From: Gordonia namibiensis NBRC 108229
GTDB lineage: Bacteria > Actinomycetota > Actinomycetes > Mycobacteriales > Mycobacteriaceae
Assembly (NCBI RefSeq): GCF_000298235.1
Contig: NZ_BAHE01000035.1
Span: forward strand, 1-64,000
Direction of reading: 5' to 3'
Length of the DNA stretch: 64,000 bases
Position numbers and translations under genes: made by a program. The notes beneath the pieces were generated by a model, which saw only the letters and a program-made list of their open reading frames with translations, did not search any database and was not told the DNA's origin. This document shows, piece after piece, positions 45,323 through 53,237 of this stretch. How positions within the stretch are numbered: the stretch's first letter is position 1; every line of letters begins with the position of its first letter.

Positions 45323-46969
45323 GTGGCCTCTGTGGTGTTGTCGCCGCGCGATCTGGCGGGTTGCGAGCACCGGGTTGCCCTCGACTTCGGTCACGAGGGC
45401 CGTCCCGGCACCGAACCCGACCCGCCCGGTGTGCAGCGACGCAAAGAGGCCGCGGCCGACCATCGGGCCGCGGTCCGTGATCTGCTCCGCGGCATCCACA
45501 GCGATCAGCCGGGTGCGTTCCTCGCCGTCGATCCGGAGTCGAGGGCCGCGGACCGGGTCGCCGCCACCATGAAGGCCTGCGACGCGGGTGTGGCGTGGAT
45601 CTGGAATGCGGCGCTGCCCACCGACGTCGAGCACGGGCGTCGCGGCCACGCCGAACTCCTGGTGAGGGTGGGCGACGGTTACGTCCCGGTCATCGTCGTC
45701 AATCACCGGATAACCCAGCCCGCGAAGACCGCCCCGGATCCGAGTCGGCCGCCGAGCCTGGTCACCAGTCCGCTCTGGGGCTGGGCGCCCACCCCGGATC
45801 CGTATCGAACCGCCCGGCCCAACCGGCGCGACGCCCTACGCCTCGCCCAGCTCACCGCGATGCTGGTCGAGATCGGTCGCGCCCCGTCGACGGAGAGCGG
45901 TGGCCTGCGTGGCGGCGTGATCGGCGTCGACGCCGACTGCATCGTGGTGCACGACACCGGCGCCATGCTCGACGACTACCACGAGGTCCTGGACCGTCGT
46001 CGGGCGATCGCGGCGCAGCAGGTGCCGACCGAACCGCGACGCGTCGCCGAATGCCGGTCGTGCCCGTGGTGGGTGAAATGCGGTCCGGAACTGGAGGCCG
46101 TTCGCGACGTGTCGCTCGTCGCCACCGGGAACCAGGGCACCGCACTCATCGAGGCGGGCATCACGACGATCGACCAGCTCGCCGCGCACCGCGGGGATCC
46201 GCCGGAGAACTGGCCGGGCAGTGCGCGATTCGACGATGCGGTGATCGGTGCGATCGCCTGGCTGACCGGAACCGAACTCGTCCGGCGCCTGGACACCCCG
46301 CGGGTGTACCGCGCCGACGTCGAGGTCGACGTCGACATGGAGAGCTACGGCGAGCACGGTGCCTACCTGTGGGGCACGCTGCGCACCGACACCACCGCGC
46401 CCGACGAGCCGGTCGTGTACCGGCCGTTCGTCACCTGGGATCCGCTGCCCACGCGCGACGAGGCGAGGTCGTTCGCCGAGTTCTGGGCCTGGCTGACCGC
46501 CGAACGGCTCGCCGCCCGGCAGAGCGGGAAGACCTTCGCGGCGTACTGCTACTCGCAACAGGCCGAGAACCGTTGGCTGCTGGGCTCGGCCGACCGGTTC
46601 GCCGGCGAACCCGGTATCCCGACACGCCGCGAGGTGGAGGCGTTCATCGCCTCCGACGAGTGGGTCGACATCTACGAGGCCGTCGGTGAGAACTTCATCT
46701 GCCCCCGCGGCAAGGGTCTGAAACGGGTCGCGCCCGTCGCCGGGTTCGCCTGGCGCGATGACGACGCGAGCGGCGAGGCGTCGATGGAGTGGTACCGCGC
46801 CGCGGTCGCGCTGGGCGGTGGACGCCCCGATCTCGGACAGCGCGAGCGCCTGCTGGAGTACAACGAGGACGACGTGCGGGCCACAAAGGTGTTGCGGGAG
46901 TGGATCTCCGGGAGCGCCGTCGACGACGTCCCCCACGAACGCGATCTGCTGGCCCGGACCGACTACTGA
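45323..46969 (+). CDS. RecB-like putative nuclease (TM0106 family)
   Basis: 548 residues from the GTG at 45323, with AAAGGGA upstream. The N-terminal half has a PD-(D/E)XK-like region ending in a Cys-rich segment (CRSCPWWVKCG) that recalls the iron-sulfur cluster of RecB-type nucleases, with the first Cys in LAGCEH. The C-terminal half has an RNase-H-like DEDD exonuclease pattern (ADVEVDVDMESYGEHGAYLW; LLEYNEDDVRATKVL). A helix-hairpin-helix-like stretch lies between (EAGITTIDQLAAH). Role in DNA repair is likely, but unproven. Confidence 0.82.
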   Translation: MASVVLSPRDLAGCEHRVALDFGHEGRPGTEPDPPGVQRRKEAAADHRAAVRDLLRGIHSDQPGAFLAVDPESRAADRVAATMKACDAGVAWIWNAALPTDVEHGRRGHAELLVRVGDGYVPVIVVNHRITQPAKTAPDPSRPPSLVTSPLWGWAPTPDPYRTARPNRRDALRLAQLTAMLVEIGRAPSTESGGLRGGVIGVDADCIVVHDTGAMLDDYHEVLDRRRAIAAQQVPTEPRRVAECRSCPWWVKCGPELEAVRDVSLVATGNQGTALIEAGITTIDQLAAHRGDPPENWPGSARFDDAVIGAIAWLTGTELVRRLDTPRVYRADVEVDVDMESYGEHGAYLWGTLRTDTTAPDEPVVYRPFVTWDPLPTRDEARSFAEFWAWLTAERLAARQSGKTFAAYCYSQQAENRWLLGSADRFAGEPGIPTRREVEAFIASDEWVDIYEAVGENFICPRGKGLKRVAPVAGFAWRDDDASGEASMEWYRAAVALGGGRPDLGQRERLLEYNEDDVRATKVLREWISGSAVDDVPHERDLLARTDY

Positions 46970-47016
46970 CCTGCCGAGGCGGTGGGATCAGGCCGGGGGG
47001 ATCAGGCGGGGGACCG

Positions 47017-48018
47017 TCAGGAACGCAGGGTGCGCAGCGAGTCCAGGAACGATCCGCTGCCGAACAGGGCGACGGCGCCGAGCAGCATCAGGCCACCTGG
47101 GGCCACACCGACCAGGAACTTCTTGACCCCGGTCAGGATCGTGTCGGGGGACGAATCCGGCAATGCCTGAGCTGGACCGTCCGACGGTCCTCGGGGGTTC
47201 GGCACCGGCGCGGCGGACTCGTCGGAGTCGGGCGAATCCCCCTCCGGCGATCCGGCATTCGGGGTCTCGCCGACGCGGGGTGCCGATGCTCCGGCGCCTG
47301 CGGGTGCTCCGGCGCCTGCGGATGCTCCTGCGGCGGGTGCTGCCGGCGGTGCCGCTGGGGCGGGCGGACCGCTGGGGGCGGCGACGGTCGGGACGGCGTC
47401 AGGGGCCGGAGGCTTTCCCTCTCCGTCCCGCGGCGGGGTGGCGGCGCTCGGGGGCAGCGGAGCCGACGGCAGGTTCGGCCGGACGTTCACCGGCGGCGGG
47501 GGGATCACGATCCCGGTCGTCGAGGACTCCGTCGACGACCCGGTTGCCGAGGTCTCTGACGTCGCCGAAGTGCCCGAGCTCTCCGATGCGGAGGATTCCG
47601 GAGTCGAGCTCCCGGTTCCCGGGCTGCTCGTCGTGGTGGTTCCCGACGGTGTCCCGGTGCCCGACGGGGTGCCGGGCCCGTGGTGCCCGTGCCCGTGTCC
47701 GTGCCCGTGCCCGTGGTGCCAGGAGCTCCCCGGGTTTCCGGTGCCGGTCGGCGGGGAGACCCCGAAGTCGTCGTCGGAGTCGTCAGCATCGTCGCTGTCG
47801 TCAGCATCGTCGTCGGCACTGTGTGCGCCGTAACCGCCCGAGTCGGAATTGCCCGACCCGCTGTTCCCCGGTCCGGAGTCGCCGGAACCGATCGGGGCCG
47901 TCGAGGCGATGCCGGGAGCAAGAGCGAGGAACGCGATCATCGCCAGGGCGGCACAGAAAGATGCCACGGATCGACGCCGCCGGCGGCTGTGGCGAGGCGC
48001 CGGAATGCGGTGGGTCAT
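47017..48018 (-). CDS. Surface protein with Asp-rich and His/Gly-repeat regions
   Basis: 333 residues from the ATG at 48018. A signal peptide follows an Arg-rich start (RRRRRS, core FCAALAMIAFLALAPG, cleavage near ASTAP). The mature protein has a Gly/Ser stretch, an Asp/Ser run (ADDDADDSDDADDSDDD), the repeat HHGHGHGHGHGHHG, a Thr/Ser-rich section, then a long Pro/Ala-rich stalk. A final hydrophobic helix and short basic end (FLVGVAPGGLMLLGAVALFG) should anchor it in the membrane. The His and Asp runs could bind metal ions. It diverges from the EspR-like regulator. Confidence 0.75.
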   Translation of the reverse strand: MTHRIPAPRHSRRRRRSVASFCAALAMIAFLALAPGIASTAPIGSGDSGPGNSGSGNSDSGGYGAHSADDDADDSDDADDSDDDFGVSPPTGTGNPGSSWHHGHGHGHGHGHHGPGTPSGTGTPSGTTTTSSPGTGSSTPESSASESSGTSATSETSATGSSTESSTTGIVIPPPPVNVRPNLPSAPLPPSAATPPRDGEGKPPAPDAVPTVAAPSGPPAPAAPPAAPAAGASAGAGAPAGAGASAPRVGETPNAGSPEGDSPDSDESAAPVPNPRGPSDGPAQALPDSSPDTILTGVKKFLVGVAPGGLMLLGAVALFGSGSFLDSLRTLRS

Positions 48019-48307
48019 CGATCGGCTCCGGGCGTACAGTTGTGTGTGAGGTCCAAGGGGGCGGGACGGGATCTCGACGCCCTCCGGGCGTCGCAGTGAG
48101 GTCCCCAGACCATGTGTCGTAAGCAGTCCGACAACGTGTTACCCCCCGAAATGTGAAGAACGCCACACTAACGTTCGTTACATCATCACCACAGGTGATA
48201 CGCATGGCGTGCGACGGTCCGGTACGTTCTGACCGTACCGGTCGTTGCAACGGCCGAGTGCAGCGGGCTTTAATGTTTGCAAATTCAAGTTTCGCATTTC
48301 GGAGAAG
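48019..48307. promoter_or_regulatory. Divergent promoter region, surface protein / EspR-like regulator
   Basis: 289 bp, AT-richer near 48265-48310. It contains GCTTTAATG (a -10-like TTTAAT at 48269-48274) and TTTGCAAA, a perfect 8-bp palindrome at 48277-48284, followed by TTTCGCATTTC. EspR-like proteins bind long AT-rich tracts, so self-regulation here is plausible. Confidence 0.35.
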
Positions 48308-48889
48308 ATGGTCATGACTTCAGGAGGGGCGGAGAAGCCTATGGGCGACACCGGACGCACCGACTCCGATCGTTCGAGAACGAAGGAATCGGATGCACTC
48401 GATCCGGGGTTGTTCGCCCGGCGACTCGAGGAGCTTTTTCGGACCGTTCCCGGTCCGAACGGGAGGGCATACAGTGCCAAGGCGATTGCGGCGCGGTCGA
48501 CGGAGCGGGGGTTCCGTCTGGGTGAGTCGTATCTGAGCCAGTTGCGATCGGGGAAAGCCAAGTCCCCGTCGTTCCGAACCGTCGAGGGAATCGCGGCCGC
48601 ATTCGGGGTCGACGTGCATTACTTCCTCGAGGATCGGGCCGCGCAGCGCACCCGCGACGAGATCGATCTGATGCGGTTGCAGGCGGACACCAACGTGCAG
48701 TTGGCGGCATTCCGTCTTGCGGGACTCTCGAGCGATTCGGTCACCGTGGTGAACGAACTGATCAAGGTACTGCGCGAGCAGCAGGGGCTGCCGAAGGATC
48801 CGCCGGACGTCATCGCGGCGGGACTCAGCGACGAGAAGCCGTCGGCTGATTCGCGTCTGCGTGTGGTCGGGGAGACGAGCGAGGACTGA
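48308..48889 (+). CDS. EspR-like XRE-family regulator
   Basis: 193 residues from the ATG at 48308 (ATG at 48314 also possible). The helix-turn-helix region (FARRLEELFRTVPGPNGRAY; GESYLSQLRSGKAKSPSFRT; AAAFGVDVHYFLED) matches the N-terminal part of mycobacterial EspR, including the SYLSQLRSG recognition helix. The C-terminal part is helical (ERDEIDLMRLQ-like) and probably dimerises. An ImmA/IrrE protease follows, the usual pairing in which a metalloprotease destroys the repressor. Confidence 0.82.
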   Translation: MVMTSGGAEKPMGDTGRTDSDRSRTKESDALDPGLFARRLEELFRTVPGPNGRAYSAKAIAARSTERGFRLGESYLSQLRSGKAKSPSFRTVEGIAAAFGVDVHYFLEDRAAQRTRDEIDLMRLQADTNVQLAAFRLAGLSSDSVTVVNELIKVLREQQGLPKDPPDVIAAGLSDEKPSADSRLRVVGETSED

Positions 48890-49072
48890 CCCGGTTCTCG
48901 GCCTGACGGTCGAGAACCGCGTCGCACCGGTCGCCGGGCGTCGGACACGAGGATGGGCCGTGGGGTGTCGGCCCAACACCAGTCCGAACCGGTGACCGCC
49001 TCGTGGCGTTCTCTTCCGCGCTCGGTGGACACAAATCGCGTGCCCTTGCGGGGTCGTGGTTCGATTGTGCAC

Positions 49073-49585
49073 ATGCGTCGATCCGAGCGTGCTCTGGGGG
49101 TGCTGTGTCGCACCGCGTTGCGTGGACTCGATCTCGATCTCCCGCTGGACGTCACGCAGTTGTGTGACCGCTACGGCGAGCGACGGGGTCGTCCGATCCG
49201 GTTGCTGGCCCATCCGTTGCCCGCGGGTGTGCCCAACGGGATCTGGTTGGCGGCCGCCGACGCGGACTACTTCTTCTATCAGGCGAACACCTCGCCGTTG
49301 CATCGCGACCAGATCGTCATCCACGAGTTCGGGCATCTCATCGCCGGACATCAGATGCTGGCCGAGGTGTCCGTCGAAGGGCTGGCCGCACTCACACAGG
49401 ACTCGTCGGACGCGGCATTGCGTCGTACCTGCTACTCCGATGACCGGGAGTGGGAGGCCGAGATGTTGGCGTCGATGATCCTCACCTGGGCCGAGGACGC
49501 GAGTACCGGCGTCGGGAGTACTGCTGCGCACGACGAGCTCCGGGGCCTCCAGCGTCTGCTGGGTGGGCACCGCGGATGGCTGTGA
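49073..49585 (+). CDS. ImmA/IrrE-family metallo-endopeptidase
   Basis: 170 residues from the ATG at 49073. The zinc site is IVIHEFGHLIAGHQ (HEXXH), with DREWEAEMLASMIL downstream providing the third ligand (Glu). In Deinococcus IrrE cleaves the XRE repressor DdrO; in ICEBs1 ImmA cleaves ImmR. Here the preceding gene is an XRE regulator, so the same logic may apply. A 183-bp gap separates them, but the next gene overlaps by 10 bases. Confidence 0.88.
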   Translation: MRRSERALGVLCRTALRGLDLDLPLDVTQLCDRYGERRGRPIRLLAHPLPAGVPNGIWLAAADADYFFYQANTSPLHRDQIVIHEFGHLIAGHQMLAEVSVEGLAALTQDSSDAALRRTCYSDDREWEAEMLASMILTWAEDASTGVGSTAAHDELRGLQRLLGGHRGWL

Positions 49586-50787
49586 CCGGGTCGGCCGCCA
49601 CGGTCCTCGTCCTCGCTCAAGGCGTCGAGGCGGGTATCGGCATCGTCAACGCGCTCGCGGGCGTGGTCTTCGCGATCGCGTTCTGCTGGCGACTGGACCA
49701 GATCCGCCGGGCCGGCTGGGGACTCCAACCGCTGGCGATGATGGTCGCGGTCGCATCGCTGACCGTCGCCTTCGTGGTGGTCGACGAGACGGTGGCGTCC
49801 ACGCTCAACACCAGGGGATTCGAAGGATTGTCGAGGGTGGCGTTCTACGCGCTCCTCGCGATCGGGGTGGCCGCGCTGGTCGTGGTGTTCTTCTTCCCCG
49901 ACCGGGTGTCCCGCGAACGACGCGCAGGCTGGGAGGCGCTGCCGCTCGTCGCGGCGCTCATCGGTCTCCAGATCACCATGCTGGTGATCCCGGAAGAGAT
50001 CCGGACCGAGACCATCAGCGAATGGACCGTCCAGAACTGGGGTTTCGCGCTCTTCATGCTGATCGCGAGCGGCTACCTCACATACGGCTTCCTGGCCTGC
50101 GTCAACAGTGTCCGGAAGTTCTATGCGACGGCCGACGGGTACCTGCGGGTGTCGCTGGGTCTGCTGATGGCCGGACTCGGGTTCCTGGCGCTCGGCGCGA
50201 TCGCGCAGATCGTGTTCGTCGCGGTCAGTGCGACCAATGTCGCGAGGTCCCCGTGGCTCGTCACCACCAACCGGGTCCTGGCGATCATCGGGGTCGTGTC
50301 GTTCCTGCTCGGCATCAGCTACCCGATGGTCTACTCCAGGGTTCAGACCCTCGTGGCGAACCGGCGCCGTCGTCGACTCGACACCGAACTCCTGCCGTTG
50401 TGGCGCCTGGTCACCGGCGCGGTACCGGAGGTCGTCCTCCCCGGCACGGGGCAGCTGTCGCCGACGACGCAGCTCCACCGCCGTGTGGTCGAGACACGTG
50501 ACGCGTTGACACAGCTCAGCCCGTATCTGCCGCCGGTGTTCGAGTACGCCCAGGCCGACGTGCAGGTTCGGTTGCTGCGCACCGCGGTGGCGGAGATGAG
50601 GGCGGCGGCCGACGGGTCCGGAAACAAGATCAGCGGCGCGGTCCGCGACCTCGCCCCCGCCGACGGCGAGGGTCTGGAAGCGGATGCCGCACCGCTGATC
50701 AGGTTGTCCGAGGAGCTGATGGCGACCGAGGGTGCCGAGGTGGCGTCCGTCGGTCGCTCAGCCGAGGACCGGGATCCGGGACTCTAG
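49576..50787 (+). CDS. Polytopic membrane protein, MAB_1171c/DUF6545-like
   Basis: 403 residues from the ATG at 49576, overlapping the protease gene by 10 bases. About seven membrane helices occupy residues ~5-255, followed by a ~145-residue cytoplasmic helical domain (LPLWRLVTGAVPEVVLPG; TQLHRRVVETRDALTQL). It resembles the MAB_1171c-type putative transporters with a DUF6545 domain, often found with an XRE regulator and an ImmA/IrrE protease. Membrane sensor is as likely as a transporter. Its stop overlaps that of the convergent SDR gene. Confidence 0.75.
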   Translation: MAVTGSAATVLVLAQGVEAGIGIVNALAGVVFAIAFCWRLDQIRRAGWGLQPLAMMVAVASLTVAFVVVDETVASTLNTRGFEGLSRVAFYALLAIGVAALVVVFFFPDRVSRERRAGWEALPLVAALIGLQITMLVIPEEIRTETISEWTVQNWGFALFMLIASGYLTYGFLACVNSVRKFYATADGYLRVSLGLLMAGLGFLALGAIAQIVFVAVSATNVARSPWLVTTNRVLAIIGVVSFLLGISYPMVYSRVQTLVANRRRRRLDTELLPLWRLVTGAVPEVVLPGTGQLSPTTQLHRRVVETRDALTQLSPYLPPVFEYAQADVQVRLLRTAVAEMRAAADGSGNKISGAVRDLAPADGEGLEADAAPLIRLSEELMATEGAEVASVGRSAEDRDPGL

Positions 50788-51545
50788 CGCGGAGCCATCC
50801 GGATCGCGCCGTCCATGCGGATGGTCTCGCCGTTGAGGTAGTTGTGCTCGACGATGAACTCGGCCAGCTGTGCGTACTCGTCGGGCTCGCCGAGACGCTG
50901 CGGGAACGGGATGGCCTCGGCCAGGGTCTTCTGGAACTCAGGGGTGACGCCCGCGAGCATCGGGGTGCTGATGGTGCCGGGGGCGATGGTGCAGACGCGC
51001 ACACCGATCCGGGCGAGGTCGCGGGCCGCCGAGATGGTCATCGCGTGGACGCCGCCCTTCGACGCGGCGTACGCGATCTGACCGATCTGGCCCTCGAAGG
51101 CAGCCACCGAGGCGGTGTTGATGATGACGCCGCGCTGGCCGTCACCGTCGATGGTGGACTCCTCCGACATGCGGTTGGCGGCCAGCCGCATCACGTTGAA
51201 GGTGCCGACCAGGTTGATGTCGATGACCTTGCGGAAGAGGTCGAGTTCGTGGGGGCCGTTCTTCCCGAGGATGCGTGCGGCCCAGCCGACGCCGGCGCAG
51301 TTGACGGCGACACGCAGAGGTGCGCCGGACTCGGCGATCGTGTCGATGGCGCCCTGGACCTGCGCTTCGTCGGTGACGTCGGCGGCGATCAGGGTGACGC
51401 CGTCGGTGGGTGCTGCCTTGTCGATCGAGGCCTGCAGGTCGAGGCCGAAGACCTGTGCGCCTGCGGCGGCGAAGCGACGGGCGGTGGCTGCGCCGAGGCC
51501 CGATGCCCCGCCGGTGACCAGAACGGAAGCGCCTGAAACGTCCAT
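50784..51545 (-). CDS. SDR-family 3-hydroxyacyl-CoA dehydrogenase-like protein
   Basis: 253 residues from the ATG at 51545. Rossmann motif VLVTGGASGLGAATARRF, NCAGVGWA (NNAG-equivalent), and catalytic Ser/Tyr/Lys in INTASVAAFEGQIGQIAYAASKGG. The sequence resembles type II 3-hydroxyacyl-CoA dehydrogenases (17-beta-HSD10-like), suggesting a role in fatty-acid or sterol beta-oxidation. Substrate specificity cannot be read from the sequence. Convergent with the preceding gene, with both stop codons overlapping in CTAG. Confidence 0.85.
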   Translation of the reverse strand: MDVSGASVLVTGGASGLGAATARRFAAAGAQVFGLDLQASIDKAAPTDGVTLIAADVTDEAQVQGAIDTIAESGAPLRVAVNCAGVGWAARILGKNGPHELDLFRKVIDINLVGTFNVMRLAANRMSEESTIDGDGQRGVIINTASVAAFEGQIGQIAYAASKGGVHAMTISAARDLARIGVRVCTIAPGTISTPMLAGVTPEFQKTLAEAIPFPQRLGEPDEYAQLAEFIVEHNYLNGETIRMDGAIRMAPR

Positions 51546-51663
51546 GGGTGAAGTAGTCCTTTCGCGGTACCGATTGCCGCCGGACCCGTGTCCCGGTAGT
51601 GGACGACGTGCACCGGCGCGGGGTGCACGTTCACGATAGTCAGCTGTTGCGGGGTGTCCGCGT

Positions 51664-52386
51664 TCAGCCCTCGTGTACACCGAGCGAACGCTCGGGAACG
51701 GCTGCTTCGGAGTCGGAGTCGGCGCGGAGTCGCCGGTCGCGACGGATGAGGAACGTGCCCACGCCGATGATGACGACGGCCGCGGTGATGGTCGCGGCGA
51801 TCATCGGGGTCGACGCCCCGGTCAGGCCGGTCGCGGTGAGCCACATCGCGAAACCGAAGAACAGTACGGCCGCACCGATCGCGATGACACGCTCGGGAAG
51901 GTGCTTGCCGAGCAGGACGCCCACGCCGATGGCCAGGGCGTCGGCGGCCACCATGCCCACGGTGGAACCGATCCATACGCCGAGCCAGTCGTGGTCGGTG
52001 GCCAGGGTGATGGTGGCGAGCATGGTCTTGTCCCCGAGTTCGGCGAGGAAGAAGGCCGACATCACGGCGAGGAACACCGAGGCGCCGACTCGCGTCGCGC
52101 GGTTCTGGTCCTCGTCGTCGAGGCGGTCGCCGTAGATCGTCCACAGGCCGAAGACGAGCATGGCGAGGCCGGCCAGGACCGACATGAGATCGGTCGGCAG
52201 CGACATCCCGAGGAAATGACCGAAGAACACCGAGGCGGCGTGGACCGCGGTGGTGGCGACGGTGATGGCGAGGAGGACGACCCACCAGCGGTACCGCAGG
52301 GCGTAGGTCATCGCCATCAGCTGTGACTTGTCGCCCAGTTCGGCGACGAAGATCACGCCGAAACTCAGGAGCAGGGCAGCAATCAC
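51664..52386 (-). CDS. GDT1/TMEM165-family (UPF0016) cation transporter
   Basis: 240 residues from the GTG at 52386. Two copies of the family motif E-X-G-D-K-(S/T) are present (FVAELGDKSQLMAM; FLAELGDKTMLATI), each in a three-helix repeat, giving six to seven membrane helices. The C-terminus is Arg- and Glu-rich and cytoplasmic. Bacterial members (for example MneA) export manganese; calcium/proton exchange is known in eukaryotic relatives. An inverted repeat lies immediately upstream of the start. Confidence 0.88.
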   Translation of the reverse strand: MIAALLLSFGVIFVAELGDKSQLMAMTYALRYRWWVVLLAITVATTAVHAASVFFGHFLGMSLPTDLMSVLAGLAMLVFGLWTIYGDRLDDEDQNRATRVGASVFLAVMSAFFLAELGDKTMLATITLATDHDWLGVWIGSTVGMVAADALAIGVGVLLGKHLPERVIAIGAAVLFFGFAMWLTATGLTGASTPMIAATITAAVVIIGVGTFLIRRDRRLRADSDSEAAVPERSLGVHEG

Positions 52387-52389
52387 GAA

Positions 52390-52416
52390 CGCCAGGTTAG
52401 TGAGCCCTAACTGGCG
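52390..52416. promoter_or_regulatory. Inverted repeat at the start of the GDT1-type gene
   Basis: CGCCAGGTTAG (52390-52400) and CTAACTGGCG (52407-52416) face each other across a 6-bp spacer, four bases from the GTG start on the minus strand. As DNA it could be an operator; as RNA it would form a hairpin beside the start codon. The half-site AGGTTAG resembles those of DtxR-family metal regulators, but the spacing is wrong for a classical box. Confidence 0.45.
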
Positions 52417-52537
52417 AACGCAACTCGTCAGTAACCCGTATCTGTGCAGGTCGGGGGCACAAAACCTAAAGTTCGGCGACCCTGATCCAGACGTGTGGGC
52501 GACCCTGGGAGAACGCCTTCGCCGAGGCCTCGGGGCC

Positions 52538-53059
52538 CTAAGCTGCGAGAAGCATGGCGAGCACCGCGGTGTCCGGGTCGGCGTTGGGGTCGATGCCCAC
52601 CTCGTTGCGGAGGTTCACCACCGTCCCGTCGGCCTCCGCCTCGGCCCAGCCGGCCCGGTGCTCGAGCCCGAGCTCGGGGAGCCCCGGCAGCAACACACAT
52701 CCCGACGCGACCTCGGAACACTCCGGCAGCGACGGACGGGTCTGCGACGGCGGATGCAGCATGACGAGCGCCGGGGGATTGTTCAGGAACTTGCCGGCCT
52801 CGACGAAGCTGTCGTCGACGACGTTTCCGATCGCGACCATCATCCCGACCGTGTCCTCGCCGCCGTGCGGTGGACGTTGCTCGACGACGCCGAAGATCGT
52901 CGTGGTCGGGAGGAAGCCGGGCCGGCACGCGATCCGCACCGAACCGACGAGGGTCTGCGTCCACTCGAGAGTGGACTCCGGCCAGCGGCCCGAGATGAGG
53001 ATTCCGTTCAGCGTGCCCTCATGCTGGAACGGGGTGAGTCCGATCGGAATCGACTGCAT
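52538..53059 (-). CDS. Conserved-looking protein of unknown function
   Basis: 173 residues from the ATG at 53059. Starts MQSIPIGLTPFQHEGTLNGI. No signal peptide, membrane segment or recognised motif; the composition is that of a cytosolic alpha/beta protein, with three cysteines. A 12-base palindrome CCGAGGCCTCGG lies just after its end (52517-52528) and could terminate transcription. Divergent from the ECF transporter operon. I cannot name a family. Confidence 0.65.
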   Translation of the reverse strand: MQSIPIGLTPFQHEGTLNGILISGRWPESTLEWTQTLVGSVRIACRPGFLPTTTIFGVVEQRPPHGGEDTVGMMVAIGNVVDDSFVEAGKFLNNPPALVMLHPPSQTRPSLPECSEVASGCVLLPGLPELGLEHRAGWAEAEADGTVVNLRNEVGIDPNADPDTAVLAMLLAA

Positions 53060-53237
53060 CGTGTCCTACCTCCAATCCGGGTGGGAGACCTGGTCATTGG
53101 GACCCAGGGCCGCCGAAGATCACCCGTGTGAAAAGAATCCACCGCAGGGACGAAACGGACAAGCCGAACCACGTTCTTGTGACGGTTCGTTTACATGCGA
53201 TCAACCGACGGCTCCGGGACCCAGGCACACTGGACCG

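Noticed and set aside
52393-52413. Classical IdeR/DtxR box
   Set aside because: Half-sites fit but the 6-bp spacer does not match the 19-bp consensus.
52387-52537. yybP-ykoY manganese riboswitch before the GDT1-type gene
   Set aside because: The gap is short and shows only a single inverted repeat; the conserved two-helix junction of that riboswitch is not visible.
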